A DNA stretch of 64,000 nt from Streptomyces parvus (GTDB lineage Bacteria > Actinomycetota > Actinomycetes > Streptomycetales > Streptomycetaceae). Under the pieces are notes generated by a model that was not told the DNA's origin, did no database searches, and saw nothing but the letters and a program-made list of their open reading frames with translations. The DNA is taken from assembly GCF_014648875.1 (NCBI RefSeq), contig NZ_BMRY01000001.1:1285304-1349303 (forward strand). The letters are read 5' to 3'. The position numbers were made by a program, and so were the translations under genes. The number at the start of each line of letters is the position of its first letter. Position 1 is the first letter of the stretch. This document shows, in pieces, positions 31,753 to 38,626 of this stretch.

Positions 31753-32319
31753 ATGAGCAGCCACACCGTAGAACCGAGCCTGCCCCCGACCAGCGGAAAC
31801 CCTGAATCCCTAGTGGGGAAACGAGAGCTGGACCGGACCCACCGCCCTCCCGGCTTCCGATTCCTTCGACGCCTCGCCGAGCTGGTGGACGTCCACGCCC
31901 TCACCCTGCTGAGGGCGACGGTCGGCATCGTCTTCGTCGGCTTCGGCGTCCTGAAGCTGTTCCCCTCGGCCAGCCCGGCCGAGCAGTTGGCCGTGGACGC
32001 GGCCACGAAGATGACCCTGGGTCTCGTCCCCGAGACCGTCCTGCTGCTCTCCCTCGCAGCGCTCGAAACAGCCATCGGCATCGGCCTGATCGCCGGCCGC
32101 CGCCTGCTGCGCCCCGCCCTGGTCGCGTTCTTCCTGCACATGGGCGGCGTGTTCTCGACCCTCTTCCTCCTCCCGGACGCGATGTGGCAACCCCACTCAC
32201 CCGCGCCGACCATGGAGGGGCAGTACGTCGTCAAGAACGTGGTCCTGGTGGCGGTGTGCCTGGTGGTGGCGGCGCATGAGTGGAGTCGCGGGAGCGGTCG
32301 CCGGTCGCGCGGGCGGTGA
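31753..32319 (+). CDS. DoxX-family membrane protein
   Basis: A 188-residue protein with about four membrane helices (ALTLLRATVGIVFVGFGVLKLFPSASPAEQLA, LLLLSLAALETAIGIGLIAGR, LVAFFLHMGGVFSTLFLLP, VLVAVCLVVAA), the layout of DoxX/DoxD-like membrane proteins. The first 40 residues are hydrophilic. Members support redox stress defence in mycobacteria (with SseA/SodA), but roles vary. ATG at 31753. The start region lacks a clear ribosome binding site (GAGATCGCAC). A DasR-type palindrome upstream suggests control by amino-sugar signals. Confidence 0.82.
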   Translation: MSSHTVEPSLPPTSGNPESLVGKRELDRTHRPPGFRFLRRLAELVDVHALTLLRATVGIVFVGFGVLKLFPSASPAEQLAVDAATKMTLGLVPETVLLLSLAALETAIGIGLIAGRRLLRPALVAFFLHMGGVFSTLFLLPDAMWQPHSPAPTMEGQYVVKNVVLVAVCLVVAAHEWSRGSGRRSRGR

Positions 32320-32350
32320 CCGGCGAGGCGCGGGGGTGGCCCGGAGGGGG

Positions 32351-34714
32351 TCACCGCTCGGCCTTTCGGCAGGGGACATCGAGCGCGCTCAGGTCGGTCC
32401 ATTGGTGGGTACCGGTCGCGTTGACGATCACCAGGCGTTCGATGCCGAGTTCGCCGTTCTCCTTGCAGAACTTGTGCCGCGCCTGCGCGTACTTCTTGGA
32501 CCTGAGGAACTGCTCCAGTCGAGCCCTGCTGTACCCGTAGCCCTCGCCCACGGACTGCTCCAGGTTGATCTGGGCAACCCGTTCGAAGCCGGGCGGAGCC
32601 TTCTCGGGCAGTCGCTTCCCCTTCTGCGCCTTGCCCTTCTTGTGCTCACCGTTGAGCTGTTCGACGGCATCGCCCAACCGTTTCCACAGCCGCTGCCACG
32701 ACTCCACGGTCTTCACCTGCGCGGCGCGCCTGGTCTCCTGGCCGCCCCGGTCGCTGATGAAGATGTAGTCGGCCTTGTAGGTCTCGCCGTCGTCGGACTC
32801 GTAGCCCCCGTCGTACCAGACGCGTGCCGTCGGGTCGGCCTTCATGATGTGCGCGACCTGCTGAAGCACTCGGGCATCACCGGTCTGGTCCGTGGTGGCG
32901 AGGTTCTTGGCCAGGTCCTCGGGATTCTGAAGGCGTCCCGAGGCGGCCAGGGTCATCACCCAGGGCAGATGTCCTCGGGAATTGACGTCACGCAGGACTT
33001 CGACCGCTGCGTCGTTGGTGCTCTTGTCGTCCTTGGGCGCGCCCTTCGTCATGAGGTCCAGGAGCGTGGCGACACGAGGCTGCAACGGGGTGGCGACGAA
33101 GACGTCGTCCGGCTCCAGGGACCGTGCGTGCAGCCGCTGGGCGACCTTGGGGTCGGGACCGTACACCGCGGTCGAGTACACCCAGGCGTAGTCCGTGTGT
33201 CTCACGGTCTGTCCCGGACCGGCGATGTTGGGGCGCGTGCCGCTGACGTCCCTGGACTCCCCGGGGCTCAGTGTGCCCAGGGGATGGGCTCGGTCAGGGA
33301 TGCCGGGAAAGCTCACATGCAGGGTGGCGTCCCCGGGCTTGTTGCCGTCGTTCGTCACCGTGAAGGAGTACGAGCACGGCTTCGTCGTACACAGATAGGC
33401 GTCGTTGTTCGTGATGGTGAAGACCGGTCCCTGGGATTCCCTCACCTTCTGCGCGGATGTCAGGGGCGGCACGGCCGCGGCCTCCGCTTCGGCGGCTGTC
33501 GCCCGGACCGCGGTCGCCTCCTCGTCCGTAACGGGTTCCGGCCGCGCGACGACGGACGGGTTGTAGAACCGATCGTCATCGGACGGGGCCCGGCCGGTCC
33601 CTGTTACCACCAGCCCGGCCGTACGTATTCCCCGGCTGCTCGACGGGGAGCGCCAGGAGGCGGTCTCGATCGGGTCGGCGTCGGCGGGGTTGACCTCGAA
33701 GGCGACGAGCGGGTGCGGCGCGTCGTCAGCGAGAGTCACGGTGCGTCCCCGCGCGGTGTAGGCCACCGCCTTACGCCCCTGAAAGCTCCCCGCGGCCTCC
33801 TGGACCACGGCCGGATCGGCGGTGACCTGCCGCACCAGCGCTGCCAGCGACTTCGGGTTCAGGGAGCCCGCGTTCACGCCGAAGCTGCTGAGCATGTAGT
33901 AGCCGTCACGCTTCTCCGGGGCCACCCAGTGACCGCTGCTCGACACGTCTCTCCCGTAGTGCGGGCCCTGCTGCGCCCAGAAGTCCGTGTCGCCCTTCAG
34001 ATACAGCTGGTCACCGGACCAGGCCATCGCGGCCCTGCCGGTCACCGGTGCGTCGAGGGTCCCTGTCGCCATGCCCTCGGCGGTGACGGTCAGTTCGGCC
34101 CGGGTGACGGGGTTGCCGCGCCCCGGTGCGTACACCATCGACAGCCGCACGCCCGGCAGGCTGTCCAGTGTCCGGGCGGCGGACGCGCCCCGGGCGGCCG
34201 CGGCGGCCCGTGCTCCTTCGCGCGACCTGTCGCCGTTGCCGCCCGCCTCGTCGGAACCTCCGGAACCGTCCGGCCAGAAGGCTCCCGTCAGCACGACCGC
34301 CAGGGCGACGAGTCCCGTCGCCAGGGTCAGGAAGACCTTGCTGCGACGTCTGCCCACCACCGTCCGCCCGGCGAGTGGCGGGTACGGAGGCGGAGGCGGT
34401 GCCGCCACAGGACGAGCCGCCGGGCGGATGGCCGGCCGGGTGGCCCAGGTGGCATTCGCTCCGCCCTTCGGCGTCGCCCGGCCGCCCTGCGACCGACTCG
34501 GCGCGGGCGCAAGCGCAGGTGCAGGTGCGGGCGCGGGCGCGGAAGACCCGGCGGGCGCCGAAGGGCCGGCGGGCGCGGGTGGTTCGGCGGGCCGGCTCAG
34601 AGGCGGCGGCACGGCGCGCGGCGTCTCCAGCCAGGTCGGAAGGCTCGCGCCACCCGAACTCGCGTGGTCCGAGTTCGCGCCGCCCCGGCTCGTCCGTCCA
34701 TGGCGGTCGTCCAC
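32351..34714 (-). CDS. Large membrane-anchored protein with nuclease-like C-terminus, coupled to the TerY-P-like triad
   Basis: A 787-residue protein of unknown family. Residues 1-125 are low-complexity, Pro/Ala-rich and basic, and one membrane helix (KVFLTLATGLVALAVVLTGAF) covers about 126-147. Then comes a beta-rich LprG/LppX-like extracellular region (SLPGVRLSMVYAPGRG through FYNPSVVARPEP). The C-terminal part (DARVLQQVAHIMKADPTARVWYDGG...) contains KADYIFIS (Asp649) and AAQVKTVES (Gln666, Lys668), spaced like the D...(E/Q)xK core of PD-(D/E)xK nucleases. GTG 34714 has AAAGGAGC upstream. It lies 20 bp behind the kinase gene, in one operon. No toxin or enzyme activity is proven; the nuclease reading is inference. 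Confidence 0.72.
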   Translation of the reverse strand: MDDRHGRTSRGGANSDHASSGGASLPTWLETPRAVPPPLSRPAEPPAPAGPSAPAGSSAPAPAPAPALAPAPSRSQGGRATPKGGANATWATRPAIRPAARPVAAPPPPPYPPLAGRTVVGRRRSKVFLTLATGLVALAVVLTGAFWPDGSGGSDEAGGNGDRSREGARAAAAARGASAARTLDSLPGVRLSMVYAPGRGNPVTRAELTVTAEGMATGTLDAPVTGRAAMAWSGDQLYLKGDTDFWAQQGPHYGRDVSSSGHWVAPEKRDGYYMLSSFGVNAGSLNPKSLAALVRQVTADPAVVQEAAGSFQGRKAVAYTARGRTVTLADDAPHPLVAFEVNPADADPIETASWRSPSSSRGIRTAGLVVTGTGRAPSDDDRFYNPSVVARPEPVTDEEATAVRATAAEAEAAAVPPLTSAQKVRESQGPVFTITNNDAYLCTTKPCSYSFTVTNDGNKPGDATLHVSFPGIPDRAHPLGTLSPGESRDVSGTRPNIAGPGQTVRHTDYAWVYSTAVYGPDPKVAQRLHARSLEPDDVFVATPLQPRVATLLDLMTKGAPKDDKSTNDAAVEVLRDVNSRGHLPWVMTLAASGRLQNPEDLAKNLATTDQTGDARVLQQVAHIMKADPTARVWYDGGYESDDGETYKADYIFISDRGGQETRRAAQVKTVESWQRLWKRLGDAVEQLNGEHKKGKAQKGKRLPEKAPPGFERVAQINLEQSVGEGYGYSRARLEQFLRSKKYAQARHKFCKENGELGIERLVIVNATGTHQWTDLSALDVPCRKAER

Positions 34715-34734
34715 AGAAGCTCCTTTCACCTGTG

Positions 34735-36648
34735 TCACTTCCATCGGAAGCAGACGGTGTATGCGAGGTCCGGAAAACTGGGGTTCTGCCAGGTCGTCCA
34801 CCCGTTGTCGCGGCAGAAGGCGGCGGCTCCGTAGTGCGGGGTGCGCCCCGAGACGACGATGTTGGAGGTACTGCACGAGCCGGTGTTGGTGTGCGTCGTG
34901 CTGTCACCGCTGCCCCGTTGGAGGAGGCACTGGTCCATCTCCGCGTAGCCGATGTCGTCGGGGTAGTTCATCGACAGGCACAGAAGGACGTCGCGGTCGG
35001 CGTCGGGGGGACCGTCGATCTTCTTCCAGTAGTTGTAGCGCGGCCAGTCGTCGCACTTCGACGTGTCGCTCCCGTTGTAGACGGCGAGGACCTTGAAGTT
35101 GCCCGTCTCGCACGCCTGTGTGTCCCAGGCTCCGGCTTTCCTGCCGTAGACGCAGTCCCCCTGGACCGCGTGGTAGGCGTCGCCGTCCGCGCTGAGGAAG
35201 CTCAGGCACATCACCAGGTCGTTACGGGGCGACGAGATGCTCCGGTCGCTGTTCTCGACGTCATCGCAGCTGTCGAGGTCCGTGGTGCCGTGGTGGAGGT
35301 CCACGACTTCGAAGGCCCCGGTCGCGCACTCGGCCTCGCGCAGATCCACGGTGGTGTCCGTGCCTTCGTCGTAGAAGCAGGAGCCCACCTCGGCGTCCGC
35401 CACGGGGTCGGGCGAGGCCGACGGGCTCTCAGGCTCCTCGGACTCCTTCTGCTCCTCCGTCTCCTCCGGTGCGAGCGGATCGTCGCTGGGTGGCTCGTAC
35501 GGTTCGTCGCTCCAACCGTCGGAGGGTGAGGCGGAGACACCCGGCTGCGCGGAGGACCTGGAGCTCGTGGTCGACGGACCGTCGCTGCTTTCCGCGAGCG
35601 CTCCGAGGACGACGACCAGCACCACCACGAAGGCCAGGACCAGGGCGGCGACCTTGCCCGGAGGCATGTTCACGGGTCCCGCCGGGGCCGGGTTCCCCGG
35701 TGGTCCCGGCCTGCCGGGCCGGCCCGTCGTGGACGCGGCCGGGACGGCAGGAGCGACGGGGGCGGCCGATGCCGTGGGCGCCGCGGCGGTCAGCTGCTCC
35801 GCCCAGGTCGCGGGCGAGGGCCGCTGGGCGGGGTCACGGTGCAGACTCGCCCGCGCCAGGTCGGCCAGCGGCGGGCCGAGCGTGCTCAGCGCGACCGGGT
35901 CGGTGGCGGTCTGGTCGCGGGCGAAGAGCCGGACGGCGAGCAGGGCGAACTTGTAGACGTCGCCGGCGCACGTCGCCTTCTCCTCGCCGCCGGGGAGCTG
36001 CCAGTCGGGCGTCTCCGCCTGGGGCAGCGCGGTGCCGCCCCGCAGGCGCATGGCGTCGCAGTCGATGAGGAAGCACCCGGGCTCCGGGGCGGTGGTGAAC
36101 AGCAGGTTCCTGGGGGAGAGATCGCCGACGGCGATGCCCATGCCGTGGAGCCGGTCGAGGGTGGTGGCGAGATCGGCCAGGAGCAGGACCCGGTCGCGTT
36201 CGCTGACGCTGAGGCCGATTCCGGCGACGTACGCGTCCGGGTTGAGCAGGTACTCCAGGTTGGCCGGCTTGCGAACCGCCGTACCGGTGCCGGTGAGGCT
36301 CTTGAACGTGAACTGGAAACGTGCGGGGATCAGGCGCATGAGCAGCCCGCACGGGCGGCCGTTGCGCCGGACGACGGCCGCCGGCCAGGCCGTGTGGTCG
36401 CACAGCCATGCACCGTCCTCGGCACTCAGCGTGCCGGGCAGATCCACCTGTGCGGCCAGTGCCCCGGCGTCCAACTCCGGCAGCACGGGCGGGGAGTACT
36501 CCTTGTAGGCGACGTCCCAGCCACCGCTCGCCGTCTTGTTGATCTTCTTGTTGGTGACCTGGTACACCGTGCCCTGGCCACCCTGGCCGAGCTGGTTGCC
36601 CAGAACGAGCGTGCTGTATTCGACGGCCGCCGCGGGTGCGGGGCTCAC
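34735..36648 (-). CDS. Membrane Ser/Thr protein kinase-like protein of the TerY-P-type triad
   Basis: A 637-residue protein. The kinase N-lobe has GNQLGQGGQGTVYQV (residues 17-31) and the lysine in VAYKEY (Lys49). The catalytic loop reads GIAVGDLSPRNLLF instead of HRD, keeping the Asp, and the metal loop reads FLIDCDAMRL instead of DFG, so it is atypical but may be active. A Pro/Ala linker, one membrane helix (KVAALVLAFVVVLVVVLGAL, about 330-350), an acidic stalk and an extracellular region with about eleven Cys (SCFYDEGTDTTVD, AVQGDCVYGRKAG, TGSCSTSN, AAFCRDNG) follow; disulfides are likely. GTG 36648 overlaps the PP2C stop. It probably phosphorylates partner or sensor proteins. Confidence 0.85.
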   Translation of the reverse strand: MSPAPAAAVEYSTLVLGNQLGQGGQGTVYQVTNKKINKTASGGWDVAYKEYSPPVLPELDAGALAAQVDLPGTLSAEDGAWLCDHTAWPAAVVRRNGRPCGLLMRLIPARFQFTFKSLTGTGTAVRKPANLEYLLNPDAYVAGIGLSVSERDRVLLLADLATTLDRLHGMGIAVGDLSPRNLLFTTAPEPGCFLIDCDAMRLRGGTALPQAETPDWQLPGGEEKATCAGDVYKFALLAVRLFARDQTATDPVALSTLGPPLADLARASLHRDPAQRPSPATWAEQLTAAAPTASAAPVAPAVPAASTTGRPGRPGPPGNPAPAGPVNMPPGKVAALVLAFVVVLVVVLGALAESSDGPSTTSSRSSAQPGVSASPSDGWSDEPYEPPSDDPLAPEETEEQKESEEPESPSASPDPVADAEVGSCFYDEGTDTTVDLREAECATGAFEVVDLHHGTTDLDSCDDVENSDRSISSPRNDLVMCLSFLSADGDAYHAVQGDCVYGRKAGAWDTQACETGNFKVLAVYNGSDTSKCDDWPRYNYWKKIDGPPDADRDVLLCLSMNYPDDIGYAEMDQCLLQRGSGDSTTHTNTGSCSTSNIVVSGRTPHYGAAAFCRDNGWTTWQNPSFPDLAYTVCFRWK

Positions 36649-37673
36649 AGCGCCGCTTCTGCGGTGCGTGGCCGGATCACCAGCAGGGTGCGGTCGTCGT
36701 CGAAGGTCTCCCGGGAGAAGTCGAGGAGGTGGGCGAGCCACACCGGCGACACCGGCAGGGCCAGACTGCGGGCGAAGAGAGCGCCGACCTGCCCGTCCCC
36801 GTCGCCGAGCGGATCCGAGAAGCCATCAGTGGCGACCAGCAGCAGCTGCCCGAAGTTCAGCCGCTCACGGGCCTGTTCGACCGGATCGGGCACGTGAGGA
36901 AGCGGGATGACCTCGTTCGACACCACCACGGTGTCGGAGCCCGTCTTGGTACGGAACAGCGGCCGGTAGGCACCGTCGGCCCGGTCCAGCAACCAGGCCG
37001 CCGAATCCCCGACACGGCACAGCTCGACCGTCGCCCCCTCCGGACCGGGGGACACCACACCAGCCACCAAAGTCGTCGCGTACAGGGATGCCACCTCATC
37101 CGTATCGGGCTCTCGGCCGCCCAGGCGCCACACGGCAAGCTCCCGCAGTCGTTCGGCGGCGTGCCGCACCACATCCCGGAAGTCCAGTTCACCCGCGCTC
37201 GACGACAGCAGGTGCAGCATCCGCTCCACCGCGGCCCGGCACGCCTCGACGGCGCCGAACTCCGCATGTGCGGCGCTGGACACCCCGTCCGCCACGGCGA
37301 ACGCGATGCTGCCGGTCGCCTCATGAACGGCGGCTCGGGCCGCGTCCTGGCGGGGCTGCCGGTAGTAGCGGTGCTTCGCGCCGCGTACGGAGGCGAAGCG
37401 CAGGCACAGGGACGGTGTCGACCAGCCGTCGCATTCGGTGTCGGGGAAGTCGAAGGCGTACTGCCCCGGTGGCTGGGCCTCGAATTCGGGGCCCGCGACG
37501 CCGACGTCGATCCGCTGCCACGGCGCGGCGCTCGCGGTCGCCGACAGTGGCCCGGTGGGCGACGGCGGCGCCGTGACCGACGGTGGCCCGACAGGCGGAG
37601 ACACGGTGGGCGGGGGCGGGACGGAGGGCGGAGCCGGTGTTCCGGCCCCGCCGCGACGGGCGTGCGTACCCAC
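36645..37673 (-). CDS. PP2C-family protein phosphatase of the TerY-P-type triad
   Basis: A 342-residue protein. A 65-residue Pro/Thr-rich N-terminus precedes a PP2C (PPM) domain with the metal-binding aspartates in SIAFAVADGVSSAAHAEFGA, CRVGDSAAWLL, LLLVATDGFSD and TFDDDRTLLVIR. An active, manganese-dependent Ser/Thr phosphatase is likely. GTG 37673 shares one base with the VWA gene stop (TAGTG), and its own stop overlaps the kinase start (GTGA), so all three are translationally coupled. This order of VWA, phosphatase and kinase matches the TerY-P triads described in genome analyses. Confidence 0.9.
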   Translation of the reverse strand: MGTHARRGGAGTPAPPSVPPPPTVSPPVGPPSVTAPPSPTGPLSATASAAPWQRIDVGVAGPEFEAQPPGQYAFDFPDTECDGWSTPSLCLRFASVRGAKHRYYRQPRQDAARAAVHEATGSIAFAVADGVSSAAHAEFGAVEACRAAVERMLHLLSSSAGELDFRDVVRHAAERLRELAVWRLGGREPDTDEVASLYATTLVAGVVSPGPEGATVELCRVGDSAAWLLDRADGAYRPLFRTKTGSDTVVVSNEVIPLPHVPDPVEQARERLNFGQLLLVATDGFSDPLGDGDGQVGALFARSLALPVSPVWLAHLLDFSRETFDDDRTLLVIRPRTAEAAL

Positions 37674-38353
37674 TAGCCGACCTCGTCGATCGCCATGCTG
37701 AACTGGTCCGGGCGGTTCACCACCAGTTGCGGGGAGCCCGAGTTCAGTGCGTTCCCCGAGGCGACCAGACTCGCGGTCAGGGCGTGGAAGAACTCGGCGA
37801 TCGCCTGCCCGATGTCCGTACCGGGCTTGGCCACGAAGGCGAACTCCGGCCGCGTCGCGACCTCCACCATGGTGCGGGCTTCGGCGTCCCCGATCCCGCA
37901 CGCCACGATGTTCGGTGCCGTCGGCGTCCGCGCCCGGTCGACGAGCCGGCCGTACGGCTCCCGCCAGGACCCCCCGTCGGTCGGCTGCCCGTCACTGAGG
38001 AAGAACACCACCGGGCGATGCACCTTGTAGCCTTCACCACGCAGCCACTGGATGTCGGACGGGATACGCCCCAACAGATCGTCGAAAACTGCGTGGTAGT
38101 TGGTCAGGCCCCGGATCTCGATCTTCGGCAGGCTGGTCTCGTGGCGCATGTCGGCCACGGCGAGCCGTACCTCCACGTCGTCGGAGAAGCCCAAGACGGC
38201 CAGGCACAGCTTGGCCGCGACCATCGGCTCCGCCCGTAGCCCCTCGCACAGTGAGATCACGCCACGGGACAGGTCTTCCTCGTACGGTGCCATCGAGCCC
38301 GACTCGTCGGCCAGTACATAGGCCGGCAGGAGAACACCCTTGGTTTCAGCCAT
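37673..38353 (-). CDS. TerY-like von Willebrand A domain protein
   Basis: A 226-residue protein that is essentially one VWA domain. The metal-ion-dependent adhesion site is complete: LADESGSM (Asp-x-Ser-x-Ser), GLTNYHAVF (Thr) and FFLSDGQPTDGG (Asp). It resembles TerY, a cytosolic VWA protein linked to stress response and to kinase/phosphatase partners. ATG at 38353. First gene of a four-gene minus-strand operon. An array of 10-bp repeats begins 18 bp upstream and continues toward the divergent SARP gene. Confidence 0.88.
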   Translation of the reverse strand: MAETKGVLLPAYVLADESGSMAPYEEDLSRGVISLCEGLRAEPMVAAKLCLAVLGFSDDVEVRLAVADMRHETSLPKIEIRGLTNYHAVFDDLLGRIPSDIQWLRGEGYKVHRPVVFFLSDGQPTDGGSWREPYGRLVDRARTPTAPNIVACGIGDAEARTMVEVATRPEFAFVAKPGTDIGQAIAEFFHALTASLVASGNALNSGSPQLVVNRPDQFSMAIDEVG

Positions 38354-38370
38354 GCAGTTCAGTCCCTGTC

Positions 38371-38430
38371 ATCTCCGTGCACCCCCGCGCACCCCCGTGC
38401 GTTTCCGTGCATGTCCGTGCATCCCCGTCG
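38371..38430. promoter_or_regulatory. 10-bp-periodic direct repeat array (six units) upstream of the VWA gene
   Basis: Consecutive decamers are ATCTCCGTGC, ACCCCCGCGC, ACCCCCGTGC, GTTTCCGTGC, ATGTCCGTGC and ATCCCCGTCG: the CCGTGC core returns every 10 bp, nearly one helical turn. SARP-type regulators bind repeated heptamers spaced by about 11 bp, and a SARP gene is divergent from here. The array ends 196 bp before that start codon and begins 18 bp before the VWA ATG. Confidence 0.75.
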
Positions 38431-38626
38431 TCGTGCGAACGTCCGTCGCCCGGTGGGGCGACCGTGACCGCACGTCTGTCGCTCCGTGCGGATCCGGCCT
38501 GCCCTGCCGGTCTCGGGCTTGCCAACCATGAACCCGGACGCTGCAATGCAGATGAAATTTCGATGATGTGCGGGGTGGGAGAGCGTGGGAACGGAGGCGT
38601 CGCGGTGGCCGGGAGCCCCTCAGCGG

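Noticed and set aside
32351..38353. A tellurite resistance (ter) operon
   Set aside because: Only the TerY-like VWA and its kinase and phosphatase are present; terB, terC, terD or terZ are not visible.
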